Assembly (NCBI GenBank): GCA_001899205.1
Contig: MKVL01000039.1
Location: 111,602-175,601 of the forward strand
Direction: 5' to 3'
Length of the DNA: 64,000 nucleotides
DNA from: Mesorhizobium sp. 65-26
GTDB lineage: Bacteria; Pseudomonadota; Alphaproteobacteria; Rhizobiales; Rhizobiaceae
This document shows positions 8,360 through 16,757 of the stretch, piece after piece. The notes below the pieces were generated by a model. That model had not been told where the DNA came from and searched no databases. It saw nothing but the letters and a program-made list of their open reading frames with translations. How positions within the stretch are numbered: the first letter of the stretch is position 1; every line of letters begins with the position of its first letter. Made by a program: the position numbers and the translations under genes.

Positions 8360-9207
8360 GAGAAGACCACCGTCTTGCGGCCGTTCAGCAGAACGCGATC
8401 CTCGATGTGGAGTGCGACCGCGCTGGCGAGAACGCGCCGCTCGATATCGCGGCCCTTGCGGACCATGTCGTCCGGCGTGTCGGCATGGCTGACCTGCTCG
8501 ACATCCTGGGTGATGATCGGGCCTTCGTCGAGATCGGAGGTCACGTAGTGAGCCGTCGCCCCGATCATCTTCACGCCTCGCTCGAACGCCTGGTGATAGG
8601 GCTTCGCGCCCTTGAAGCCAGGCAGGAAGGAGTGATGGATGTTGATGCAACGGCCCGACAACCTGCTGGCGAACGAGTCCGACAGGATCTGCATGTATCG
8701 GGCAAGGACCACCAGTTGCGCGCCGCTCCGCTCGATGACCTCGCCGATGCGCGCCTCCTGGCTGTGCTTGGTCGCCGCGGTGATGGGCAGGTGATGAAAC
8801 GGGATCGACGGATCGGGCGCGATCGCCAGCGCGCCGACGGGATGGTTGGAGACGATACCCACGCAATCGACCGCCAGTTCGCCTATACGCGCGCGATAGA
8901 GAAGGTCCTGCAGGCAATGGTCGAATTTCGAGACCATCACCAGGACCTTGCAGCGCTCCAGCGCCGGCCGCAGCCGCCAGTCCGATCCGATCCATTCCGC
9001 GAGCGCGGAAACGTCCGCGCGCAAGGGGGCTGGATCGCCAGCCAGCCGAAACCGGATGCGCATGAAGAAGCGACCGGTCTGGGCGTCGTCGAACTGGGCA
9101 GCCTGCACGATATCGCCGCCATGCTTGGCGATTGCGGTCGACACCACGGAGACGATGCCCGGACGGTTCGCGCAGCTGAGGGTGAGGATGTACTCCGCGA
9201 TCGCCAT
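8356..9207 (-). CDS. purU: Formyltetrahydrofolate deformylase
   Basis: Hydrolyses 10-formyl-THF to formate and THF. 283 residues, normal for PurU: an N-terminal ACT domain (about 1-80, from EYILTLSCANRPGIVS) and a formyltransferase-fold hydrolase domain. The domain shows the Asn/His site INIHHSFLPGFKGAKPY and the Asp loop GATAHYVTSDLDEGPII. First gene of a two-gene operon with metF (4-nt overlap). A four-half-site IclR-type array begins 73 bp upstream of its ATG, shared with the divergent MBL gene. In C1-catabolic clusters PurU regenerates free THF from demethylation; that fits the neighbours better than the purine-balancing role known from E. coli. Confidence 0.93.
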   Translation of the reverse strand: MAIAEYILTLSCANRPGIVSVVSTAIAKHGGDIVQAAQFDDAQTGRFFMRIRFRLAGDPAPLRADVSALAEWIGSDWRLRPALERCKVLVMVSKFDHCLQDLLYRARIGELAVDCVGIVSNHPVGALAIAPDPSIPFHHLPITAATKHSQEARIGEVIERSGAQLVVLARYMQILSDSFASRLSGRCINIHHSFLPGFKGAKPYHQAFERGVKMIGATAHYVTSDLDEGPIITQDVEQVSHADTPDDMVRKGRDIERRVLASAVALHIEDRVLLNGRKTVVFS

Positions 9208-9279
9208 GTGGGCACCCCTGAACGTCGTTCCGCGAACGCCCGCATGGCAGGCGAAAATCGATGTAGCTCCTGCCTATCA

Positions 9280-9314
9280 TTGCATTAAATAGAAATCAAT
9301 TCTATTATACAGAA
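9280..9314. promoter_or_regulatory. Predicted IclR-type operator array 1 (purU / MBL divergent promoter)
   Basis: Half-sites TTGCA-N5-TAGAA-N5-TTCTA-N5-CAGAA, 10-bp period. Centre of the intergenic region; 73 bp from the purU start and 105 bp from the MBL start. Read by eye and aligned with eight other arrays in the window. Confidence 0.6.
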
Positions 9315-9418
9315 CTTTTGCAGAGCGCCGCAGACCGTACACTCCGTTCGCAGGGCGAAAGGCCCGGTGACGACGCGCGCACGAAATGAGCAGAATTGGA
9401 TTTTCGAAGGGAACAGCG

Positions 9419-10300
9419 ATGCAGCATCAGCCGGAAGTGACTGGCTTCCACGACCCGCGCACCGGGTCGGTCCAATTCGTCGTCGCCGATACGCAGGCCG
9501 GCAGATGCGCCATCATCGATCCCGTGCTCGACTACGACGAGAAGGCCGGAACCATCGCGACCCGAAACGCCGACGCGATCCTCGGCTTTGTCGCCAACAG
9601 AGGCTATGCGATCGACTGGATCCTCGATACGCATCCGCACGCGGACCACTTCTCGGCGGCCGACTACCTCAAGCGGCGGACCGGCGCGCCGATTGCCATC
9701 GGCGAGAACATCGTCGGCGTCCAGAAGCTGTGGAAGGACTTTTACCACCTGCCGGATTTCCGCGCCGACGGCTCGCAATGGGATCGGCTGTTCACCGCCG
9801 GCGATACGTTCAAGGTCGGCGACATCGATGCGCGCGTGATGTTCTCGCCCGGCCACACCATGGCCTCCATCACCTACGTCATCGGTGACGCGGCCTTCAT
9901 CCATGACACGCTTTTCATGCCGGACGGCGGCACGGCGCGCGCAGATTTTCCGGGCGGCAGCGCCGCCGCCCTGTGGTCATCGATCCAGGCAATCCTCGCC
10001 CTGCCGGACGAAACGCGCCTGTTCACCGGCCACGACTACCAGCCCGGCGGGCGCGAGCCACGGTGGCAATCCACGGTCGCCCAACAGAAGGCTGGAAACA
10101 TCCATCTCGGCGGTGGCCGCGACGCGGCGGGTTTCATCGCCATGCGCGAGGCGCGCGATGCGACCCTGCCCATGCCGAAGCTCATTCTTCACGCCATGCA
10201 GATCAACATCAACGCCGGCCGGTTGCCGGAGCGCGAACCCAACGGGCAGCGCTACATGAAGATCCCGCTCGGACTGTTCGATGCAGCCCCCTGGGGCTGA
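9419..10300 (+). CDS. MBL-fold hydrolase, persulfide dioxygenase-like (ETHE1/Blh family)
   Basis: Metallo-beta-lactamase-fold enzyme of the mononuclear-iron persulfide dioxygenase group, which oxidise glutathione persulfide to sulfite. The 293-residue protein has the ligand motif THPHADHF, then FSPGHTMAS, DTLFMPDGGTARADFPGG and TGHDYQPGG, the four landmarks of this group. The C-terminal extension with ARDATLPMPKL matches Blh-type members. The start at 9419 is chosen over an in-frame ATG at 9386 because GAAGGGA lies 6 nt upstream. It is transcribed away from purU-metF with a shared operator. With the methionine gamma-lyase-like enzyme and the sulfurtransferase elsewhere in the island it suggests handling of a released thiol or sulfide. 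Glyoxalase II is a less likely reading. Confidence 0.83.
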   Translation: MQHQPEVTGFHDPRTGSVQFVVADTQAGRCAIIDPVLDYDEKAGTIATRNADAILGFVANRGYAIDWILDTHPHADHFSAADYLKRRTGAPIAIGENIVGVQKLWKDFYHLPDFRADGSQWDRLFTAGDTFKVGDIDARVMFSPGHTMASITYVIGDAAFIHDTLFMPDGGTARADFPGGSAAALWSSIQAILALPDETRLFTGHDYQPGGREPRWQSTVAQQKAGNIHLGGGRDAAGFIAMREARDATLPMPKLILHAMQININAGRLPEREPNGQRYMKIPLGLFDAAPWG

Positions 10301-10329
10301 GCCGGCACTAGCCCCTCGCCCGACTCACC

Positions 10330-11283
10330 TCAGGCCTCTTGCGATGCTCCATCCAGGGCAGCGACCTGTTCGGACGTGAGGGCCAGCGTTGCCGCGTCGA
10401 GCACGGCATCCATCTGCTCCGGCCGGCTGGCGCTGACGATGGCGGCGGCGACGGTTGGCCGGGCGATCAGCCAGGCGAGCGCGACCTGGGCCGGCGTGGC
10501 CGCTTGCGCTTCCGCCACCGCGTCGACCGCGGCCAGGATACGCAGGCCACGCTCGTTCAGGTAATTTATGGCGGTGCTGCCGCGCGGGCTCTGACCGCTG
10601 CTGGCCAGCGCGCGATATTTGCCGGTGAGAAAGCCCTGGGCCAGCGAACGGTAGGTCAGCACACCCAGGTCCTGGCTCTGGCAGACCGGGGCCAGTTCCT
10701 TTTCATACACGGCGCGGTCATAGAGATTGTAGAGCGTCTGGAAACTCTCGAAGCGCGGCAGGCCCTTGGCTGCGCTCGTCTCCAGTGCCGCCGCCAGCCG
10801 CGGCGCTTCGTAGTTCGAGGCGCCGATCACGCGGGCCTTTCCCGCCTCGATCAAGCGGTCGAACGCCTCCAGCGTTTCGTCGAGCGGCGTTTCCGGGTCG
10901 TCTATATGCGCCTGGTAGAGATCGATGTAGTCGGTCTGAAGCCGCTTCAGTGACGCCTCGACGCCCGCGATGATGTAGTCGCGCTTCAGCCCTTGCCGCT
11001 CGTCGCCGAAGCTTTCACCGACCTTGGTGGCGATCTTGACGCGATCGCGCCCGCCGCGCGACTTCAGCCAGTTGCCGATGATGGTTTCGGATTCGCCGCC
11101 GCTGTTGCCGTTGGCCCAGAGATAATAGACATCGGCCGTGTCGATGAGATCGAAGCCGCGCGCGACGAAGCGGTCCAGTATGTCGAAGGCTGTTCCTTCC
11201 GGGACCGTCCAGCCGAAAACACTGGAGCCGAGCGCAATGGGCGCGGTCGTCAGATCGGATCTACCGATGCGTCTGCTGTCCAT
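10330..11283 (-). CDS. Aldo/keto reductase
   Basis: NAD(P)H-dependent oxidoreductase with a TIM barrel, 317 residues. Visible landmarks are the N-terminal GRSDLTTAPIALGSSVFGW strand, DTADVY with the catalytic Tyr, KIATKVG with the active Lys, and DLYQAHIDDPETP with the His/Asp region. RVIGASNY and the C-terminal VAIVSASRPEQ cofactor loop follow. Related to the YajO/Tas-like branch used on small aldehydes and sugars. Divergent from a GMC oxidoreductase gene across 109 bp that holds operator array 2. The substrate is not evident; a carbonyl intermediate of the island's pathway is an inference from the shared control region. Confidence 0.9.
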   Translation of the reverse strand: MDSRRIGRSDLTTAPIALGSSVFGWTVPEGTAFDILDRFVARGFDLIDTADVYYLWANGNSGGESETIIGNWLKSRGGRDRVKIATKVGESFGDERQGLKRDYIIAGVEASLKRLQTDYIDLYQAHIDDPETPLDETLEAFDRLIEAGKARVIGASNYEAPRLAAALETSAAKGLPRFESFQTLYNLYDRAVYEKELAPVCQSQDLGVLTYRSLAQGFLTGKYRALASSGQSPRGSTAINYLNERGLRILAAVDAVAEAQAATPAQVALAWLIARPTVAAAIVSASRPEQMDAVLDAATLALTSEQVAALDGASQEA

Positions 11284-11323
11284 GGGCAGTCCCTCCGATC
11301 AAGTTTCGCCACCTGCGCGATTA

Positions 11324-11358
11324 TTCCAATATCAGGAACATTGACACAATATATGAAA
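11324..11358. promoter_or_regulatory. Predicted IclR-type operator array 2 (AKR / GMC divergent promoter)
   Basis: Half-sites TTCCA-N5-AGGAA-N5-ACACA-N5-TGAAA. Lies 41 bp from the AKR start and 35 bp from the GMC start. A TTGACA at 11341-11346 overlaps the third half-site and could be the -35 box of the GMC promoter, with only a poor -10 (CATCCT) 17 bp on. Confidence 0.65.
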
Positions 11359-11392
11359 CAACTCATCCTGCAAGCGCAGCAGGACAGAACCG

Positions 11393-13033
11393 GTGCTGAA
11401 CACCGCGCGCAAACGCGACCAATACGACTACATCATCGTGGGCGGCGGCTCGGCCGGCGCCGTGGTGGCATCGCGCCTGTCGGAGGACGCCGACGCCACT
11501 GTGCTGCTGATCGAGGCCGGGCCGGCCTGGCATGGTCCCACGGTCCGCATGCCGGCCGCCGCCTTCATCGCCATGTCGGGCCAGCGCTACGCCCAGAGCC
11601 TCGCGACGCTTCCGCAATCCGGCCTGGCGGGACGCAAGGACGCCATCACAGTCGGGCGGACGCTGGGCGGCGGCTCGGCGGTGAATTCGCTGTGCTATCT
11701 CCGGGGTCACGCCCTGGATTTCGACCTCTGGGAGACGATGGGGGCGACCGGCTGGTCCTATGCCTCCACCCTCCCCTATTTTCGCCGCGGCGAGACGCGC
11801 ATTCCCGCGGGAGATGCGCGATATCGCGGCGACGCGGGACCGCTTCAGGTCACGAAGGCACATCCGCACGGTCCGTTCCAGCACGCGTTCCTGGAAGCGG
11901 GCAGCGCGCATCCGTCGGGGGTTACCGACGATCCCAACGGCTTTCGCCAGGAAGGCTTCTTCACCTGTGACCAGACGATAGGCCACGGCCTGCGTGCCAG
12001 CACGGACCGCGCCTATCTACGACCGGCGATGAAGCGGCCGAACCTCACCGTGCTGACCGGGACGACCGCCACCGGCCTCATCGTGAAGGACGGCAAGGTC
12101 GAAGGCGTGCGCGCCCTGAGAAACGGCCGGCAAATGACCTTCAGGACGAGCAGGGAAGTCGTTCTCAGCGCGGGCGCGCTGCGCACGCCGCAGTTGCTGA
12201 TGCTGTCGGGCGTCGGACCGGCCGACCATTTGCGGAAAGTGGGCATCACCCCCGTACTCGACCTGCCAGGCGTCGGCGCCAACCTGCAGGACCACGTCGC
12301 GACACGCCTGTCATGGCAGGCAACCCAACCGCTCAGCCATTCGCTTTACGCAAGTGGGCACCGGCGGCTGACGGCAGGCGGACGCTGGCTGCTGCGGCGC
12401 GACGGCATTGCCGCGACCACCGGACTGGAAACATGCGCCATGCTGCGATCCTCGTATGCCGATGGCACGCCGGACCTGCAGATGTTTCTTTATCCAGCGT
12501 TGATCGAGAACAACCGGCCGGATCCGCGCACGCACGGCTTCGGCATAGGCATCAACCTGAACCGCAGCCGCAGCACGGGGCATCTGCGCCTTGCGTCGGC
12601 CGATCCGCTGGCTGCGCCATTGATCGACCCCCGCTATCTGTCCAACGCCATGGATCTCGCCATTCTCGCTGATGGCATCGACATCGCGCGCGATATCGTC
12701 GAGGACACGGCCTTCCGTGACCTGCGCGGCAGGCCCATGCAGGACCATCGGGCCATTGTCGCCGATCGCCAGGCCTGGCTGCGTCAGACCGTATCCGGCA
12801 ACTGGCATCCGGCCGGCACCTGCCGCATGGGCGAAGGCGACGGCTGTGTCGCCGCCCCGGACGGCAGGGTCCACGGCATCGGCGGCCTGCGCGTCATTGA
12901 TGCCTCGCTGATGCCCGCGATCACCAACGCCAATCTGAACGCTCCCGTCATCATGATGGCGGAGCGGATCTGCGACATGATCCGGGGACGCCCGCTGCTT
13001 GCGCCCGAAGCAGCGCCATTCCACTGGGCCTGA
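11393..13033 (+). CDS. GMC-family FAD-dependent oxidoreductase (choline dehydrogenase-like), copy 1
   Basis: Flavin alcohol dehydrogenase or oxidase, 546 residues, the usual GMC length. Rossmann motif VGGGSAGAVVASRL near residue 17, GMC signature 1 (GRTLGGGSAVNS), signature 2 (SAGALRTPQLLMLSGVGP), and the C-terminal active site NWHPAGTCRMG with the catalytic His, followed by NANLNAPVIMMAE where the second catalytic position is Asn. GTG start with AGGACAG upstream. It faces the AKR gene and converges with the ABC operon. Four GMC paralogues occur in this window; this one and copy 2 keep the HPAGT/HPGGT form, unlike copies 3 and 4. Likely oxidises an alcohol group of the island's substrate; choline itself is possible but not indicated. 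Confidence 0.92.
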   Translation: MLNTARKRDQYDYIIVGGGSAGAVVASRLSEDADATVLLIEAGPAWHGPTVRMPAAAFIAMSGQRYAQSLATLPQSGLAGRKDAITVGRTLGGGSAVNSLCYLRGHALDFDLWETMGATGWSYASTLPYFRRGETRIPAGDARYRGDAGPLQVTKAHPHGPFQHAFLEAGSAHPSGVTDDPNGFRQEGFFTCDQTIGHGLRASTDRAYLRPAMKRPNLTVLTGTTATGLIVKDGKVEGVRALRNGRQMTFRTSREVVLSAGALRTPQLLMLSGVGPADHLRKVGITPVLDLPGVGANLQDHVATRLSWQATQPLSHSLYASGHRRLTAGGRWLLRRDGIAATTGLETCAMLRSSYADGTPDLQMFLYPALIENNRPDPRTHGFGIGINLNRSRSTGHLRLASADPLAAPLIDPRYLSNAMDLAILADGIDIARDIVEDTAFRDLRGRPMQDHRAIVADRQAWLRQTVSGNWHPAGTCRMGEGDGCVAAPDGRVHGIGGLRVIDASLMPAITNANLNAPVIMMAERICDMIRGRPLLAPEAAPFHWA

Positions 13034-13048
13034 CGCCTAAGGGGCGTC
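13032..13048. terminator. Short hairpin between convergent genes
   Basis: GACGCC (13032-13037) pairs with GGCGTC (13043-13048) across a 5-nt loop, immediately between the GMC stop and the ABC ATPase stop. There is no strong T-run on either side, so terminator function is uncertain. Confidence 0.4.
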
Positions 13049-14701
13049 TCAGTTTGCCGCGGCGATAGCGCCGCCGCGCCGCTCGGCCAGCAGCCGCGTC
13101 AGCCAGTCGGGATCCATTTCCGGAACGGACGAGAGCAGCAGGTTGGTGTAGTCCTGCTGCGGGGTTTCCAGGACCTGCGCGCGCGAACCCTGTTCTACCA
13201 GCTTGCCGCCATTCATCACCACCACCTGGTCGGCGATGGCCCGCACGGTCGCGATATCATGGGTGATGAAGACGTAGGTGATGCCCAGTTCCTGCTGCAG
13301 CGTGTCGAGCAGCTTCAGGATTTCCGTCTGCACCAGTTGATCGAGGGCCGACGTGACCTCATCGCAGATGACCAGGCTGGGCTTGGCGGCCAGGGCCCGC
13401 GCGATGCAGACGCGCTGCTTCTGCCCGCCTGAAAGCTCCCCCGGCAGCCGGTCGAGGAATTGCGACCCCATTTCGATCATGTCGAGCAGTTCCACCACGC
13501 GGCGATCCCGCTCCTCGCCCCGCAGGCCAAGATAGAATTCCAGCGGACGACCGATGATCTCCTCGACCGTGTGGCGCGGATTGAGCGCCGTGTCGGGCGA
13601 CTGGTAGATCATCTGGATCTTGCGCAGCAGGTCTCGCGAGCGGCCGCGGAACCCGGAGGGCAGCACTTGTCCCTCGAACACCATCTTGCCTGACCAGACC
13701 GGAACCATGCCGGAGATCACCTGGGCGAGCGTCGACTTGCCCGAGCCCGACTCTCCGACAATGGCCAGCGTGCGGCCACGCTGCACCTTCAGCGAGACGT
13801 CATCCAGCACCTTGACGGATTTTGCGTAGCCGCTCGACAGGCCCTCGATGGAGAGGTGGGTATCCGTCTCCGGGCGCTCGGCCTGCGACATGGCCCGCAC
13901 CGACCATAGCGATCGGGTGTATTCGGTCTCGGGCTCCGCCAGCATCTTCCGCGTCGGCGCTTCCTCGACCGCGATACCGTGGCGCAGCACCATGATGCGA
14001 TCGGCCATCTGCGCGACGACGGCCAGGTCGTGCGAGATATAGATGGCGGCTGTGTTGAACTCGCGCACCACCTCGCGCATCGAGGCGAGCACCTCGACCT
14101 GGGTCGTTACGTCGAGCGCGGTTGTCGGCTCGTCGAAGATGATCAGGTCGGGGCGGCATTCCATCGCCATCGCCGTCATGGCGCGCTGCAACTGGCCGCC
14201 CGACACCTGATGCGGGAACCGGAAACCGATTTCGGCCGCGCGCGGCAGGCGCAGCTTGCCGAACATCTCCACCGCCCGCGCCGCCGCCAGCCGACGGCCG
14301 AGCAGCCCGTGGCGAACGGCAGTCTCGATGGTCTGGTCGAGCAGGCGATGGCTGGGGTTGAACGACGCGGCGGCGCTTTGCGCCACATAGGCGATGCGCG
14401 AGCCGCGCATGAGCCGGAGTTCCTCCTCCGGGAGGCTCAGCATGTCCTTGCCGTCGAAGGTGACGCTGCCGCCGGTGATGCGGCAACCGGGCTTGGCGTA
14501 TCCCATCGCCACAAGGCCCAGGGTTGACTTGCCGGCGCCGGATTCACCGATGAGACCGAGGATCTCGCCGCGTTCCAGCCGCAGGTCGACGCCCTTCACG
14601 ATCGGATGCCAGCGATCGTCGGAAAAGCCGTCGACCTTGAGGCCGGCTATCTGCAGGAGCGGCGCGCCCTTCTGGCGGGGCTCGGATTTGCTAGCGTTCA
14701 T
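13049..14701 (-). CDS. Peptide-type ABC transporter ATPase, fused DppD-DppF form
   Basis: Two complete ATPase halves in one 550-residue chain, energising an oligopeptide/nickel-family (PepT) importer. The first half has Walker A GESGAGKST, signature VSGGQLQR and Walker B LIIFDEP; the second has GESGSGKST, LSGGQKQR and LVICDE. The second Walker B lacks the usual Pro after DE (DEVTSALD), a common variant. Oligopeptide-type C-terminal extensions follow both halves. It overlaps the upstream permease gene by 11 bp and is the last gene of the operon SBP-permease-permease-ATPase. Fused ATPases of this type are usual in rhizobial opine, peptide and glycoside uptake systems. Confidence 0.93.
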   Translation of the reverse strand: MNASKSEPRQKGAPLLQIAGLKVDGFSDDRWHPIVKGVDLRLERGEILGLIGESGAGKSTLGLVAMGYAKPGCRITGGSVTFDGKDMLSLPEEELRLMRGSRIAYVAQSAAASFNPSHRLLDQTIETAVRHGLLGRRLAAARAVEMFGKLRLPRAAEIGFRFPHQVSGGQLQRAMTAMAMECRPDLIIFDEPTTALDVTTQVEVLASMREVVREFNTAAIYISHDLAVVAQMADRIMVLRHGIAVEEAPTRKMLAEPETEYTRSLWSVRAMSQAERPETDTHLSIEGLSSGYAKSVKVLDDVSLKVQRGRTLAIVGESGSGKSTLAQVISGMVPVWSGKMVFEGQVLPSGFRGRSRDLLRKIQMIYQSPDTALNPRHTVEEIIGRPLEFYLGLRGEERDRRVVELLDMIEMGSQFLDRLPGELSGGQKQRVCIARALAAKPSLVICDEVTSALDQLVQTEILKLLDTLQQELGITYVFITHDIATVRAIADQVVVMNGGKLVEQGSRAQVLETPQQDYTNLLLSSVPEMDPDWLTRLLAERRGGAIAAAN

Positions 14702-15575
14702 CCCGAAGCCCGCTCGTACGATAGAGATACCAGTCGATCACGAAGTTGATGGCGATCGTCAGCAACGCGATAGCCGCCGCCGGCAGCAGCGGCGTGATGT
14801 TGCCGTAGGAGATGAGAGCCGCGTTCTCGCGCACCATCGACCCCCAATCCGCTGTCGGCGGCTGGATGCCGACACCGAGGAAGGACAGCGCCGCGATGGA
14901 CAGAAACACGAAGCAGAACCGCAGGCCGAACTCGACGATCAGCGGCGCCATGATGTTGGGCAGTATCTCGCGACGGATCAGCCAGACGGCGCTCTCGCCA
15001 CGGACGCGGGCGATCTGGATGAAGTCCATCACCACGACATTGCCGGCCGCGGCCCGTGCCAGGCGGAACACCCGCGTGGCATCGAGAGCGGCGAGCGTCA
15101 CGATCAGGTTGGGGATCGAGGAACCGAAAGCCGACAGGAACAGCAAGGCGAAGATGACGCTGGGGATCGACATGAAGACGTCGACGATGCGCGAGCAGAG
15201 CTGGTCGAGCCAGCCGCCATAGAGCGCGGCGACAATGCCGAGCGTGCCACCGAGGAGGAAGGCCAGGCAAGTGGTGATCACGGCGATGCCCACCGTGTTG
15301 CGCGCGCCGTAGATCAGTCGCGACAGGACATCGCGGCCAAGCTGGTCGGTACCGAGCAGAAAATGCCCGCCCCAGGCCATATAGGGTTGCCCGGCGACCG
15401 TGGCCTCGTTGTACGGGGCGATCTGCGGCGCGAACAGCGCGAGGATGGCATAGGCAAGGATCACCAGCACGCCGAACCAGGCGGTGAAACGCGCATGGCG
15501 CATCTCTTTCAGCAGGCGGCTGAACCAGGAGCGTCGGCGGCGCGTGACCGCCGGAGTCATGTCTGGAGAACTCAT
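14691..15575 (-). CDS. Peptide-type ABC transporter permease (DppC-like)
   Basis: Inner-membrane permease, 294 residues. A short basic cytoplasmic N-terminus (TRRRRSWFSRLLKEMRHAR) leads into a first membrane helix, then a periplasmic loop with HFLLGTDQLGRDVLSRLIYGAR, the DppC hallmark, and further helices. The EAA loop for contact with the ATPase is visible around RAAAGNVVVMDFIQIARVRG. Overlaps both neighbours by 4 and 11 bp, so the three membrane-complex genes are translationally coupled. Confidence 0.93.
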   Translation of the reverse strand: MSSPDMTPAVTRRRRSWFSRLLKEMRHARFTAWFGVLVILAYAILALFAPQIAPYNEATVAGQPYMAWGGHFLLGTDQLGRDVLSRLIYGARNTVGIAVITTCLAFLLGGTLGIVAALYGGWLDQLCSRIVDVFMSIPSVIFALLFLSAFGSSIPNLIVTLAALDATRVFRLARAAAGNVVVMDFIQIARVRGESAVWLIRREILPNIMAPLIVEFGLRFCFVFLSIAALSFLGVGIQPPTADWGSMVRENAALISYGNITPLLPAAAIALLTIAINFVIDWYLYRTSGLRDER

Positions 15576-16672
15576 CGCGAATACATCAGTCGTGGATTGG
15601 TCACGATCGCGATGACATCGGCAACAAGGTTCAGCACGATGTAGGTCGCCGCGAAGATGAGCGCGCAGGCCTGCACGACAGGCATGTCGCGAGAGCGGAC
15701 CGCGTCGACCATGAGCTGGCCGATCCCCGGATAGACGAAGACGACCTCGACAACGACGACGCCGACGATCAGGTAGGCGAGATTAAAGGCGACGACGGTC
15801 GCGATCGGCGCCCAGGCATTGGGCAGCGCGTGCTTGAAGACGATCCACGCCGACGAAAGGCCCTTCAACCGGCCCATCTCGATATAGGGGCTGGCCAGCA
15901 CGTTGATCAGGACAGCTCGGGTCATCCGCATCATATGCGCGATGATGACCAGCGTCAGGGTGAGCGAGGGAAGCAGCAGCTTCCAGATACGCTCCCCGAT
16001 CGTGGTGCTCTCGTTGATGGCGGCGAGCGTGGGGAGCTTGGGCATCAGCGACAGGACCGAGCCTATGCCGGAACTGAGCCAGCTCGGCAGGAGCTGGCCG
16101 AGCTGCGTCATGGCGAACATGTCCTTTGAGATCACCAGATAGCAGAGGATGTAGGCGATGAAGAATTCAGGCACGGAGATCGTCATCAGCGTCAGCCCGT
16201 TTACGGCACGGTCGAAGAACGAGCCGCGATAGAGCGCCGTCAGGGCGCCGAGCAGGATCGCCAGCGGCACGGCGATGATAGCCGTCATCGCCGCCAGGAA
16301 GAAGGTGTTGTAGAGCCGTGGTCCGATGATGGCGCTGACGGCACGCACCGCGCCCGGACGACTGGTCAGCGAACTGCCGAAATCGCCATGGACGGCGCCC
16401 GCCATCCAGCTCAGGTAGCGCTCGATCGGCGGACGGTCGAAGCCGAGCATCTGGCGGTAGGCCTCCACCGTTTCCGGAGAAGCCGAACGCCCCAGGATCG
16501 ACTGTGCGAAATCGCCAGGCAGGGCTTCGATCGACAGATAGATGACGATCGACACCATGAACAGCGTCACCAGTCCAAGCCCGAGCCGTTGCAAAACAGT
16601 GCCTAGCAGGGGCACGATGGCCCGCTGCCTCCCCGGACCCGTCCGACCGGGAACTTCGGCGACATCAGTCAT
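15572..16672 (-). CDS. Peptide-type ABC transporter permease (DppB-like)
   Basis: Second inner-membrane permease, 366 residues, longer than many DppB proteins because of an N-terminal basic extension and a large periplasmic segment. Family marks are LGFDRPPIERYLSWM, GDFGSSL, the VPEFF element after a long helix and the EAA-type loop. The C-terminus AIVTNPRLMYSR is conventional. It overlaps the DppC-like gene by 4 bp. An 85-bp gap with a strong stem-loop separates it from the binding-protein gene upstream. Confidence 0.92.
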   Translation of the reverse strand: MTDVAEVPGRTGPGRQRAIVPLLGTVLQRLGLGLVTLFMVSIVIYLSIEALPGDFAQSILGRSASPETVEAYRQMLGFDRPPIERYLSWMAGAVHGDFGSSLTSRPGAVRAVSAIIGPRLYNTFFLAAMTAIIAVPLAILLGALTALYRGSFFDRAVNGLTLMTISVPEFFIAYILCYLVISKDMFAMTQLGQLLPSWLSSGIGSVLSLMPKLPTLAAINESTTIGERIWKLLLPSLTLTLVIIAHMMRMTRAVLINVLASPYIEMGRLKGLSSAWIVFKHALPNAWAPIATVVAFNLAYLIVGVVVVEVVFVYPGIGQLMVDAVRSRDMPVVQACALIFAATYIVLNLVADVIAIVTNPRLMYSR

Positions 16673-16704
16673 TATGTGATCCCGACCCTGGCCTCGATGG
16701 AAGG

Positions 16705-16740
16705 CCGCATCCTGAGCGGCATGATCGCCTCAGGATGCGG
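16705..16740. promoter_or_regulatory. 12-bp perfect inverted repeat between binding-protein and permease genes
   Basis: CCGCATCCTGAG at 16705-16716 and its exact complement at 16729-16740, with a 12-nt loop. No U-tract follows in the minus-strand transcript, so it is more likely an mRNA-stabilising or partial-attenuation element that lets the binding protein be made in excess of the permeases than a full terminator. Confidence 0.7.
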
Positions 16741-16757
16741 TTGACATGGCCGAGCCG

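Noticed and set aside
8360-9280. Extension of the metF frame upstream through purU to 9280
   Set aside because: The frame is open but composition is Arg-rich shadow; MetF homology begins at the GTG overlapping the purU stop.
9305-9904. 199-codon minus-strand frame opposite the MBL gene
   Set aside because: Lacks any motif; the plus strand carries THPHADHF and all MBL landmarks.
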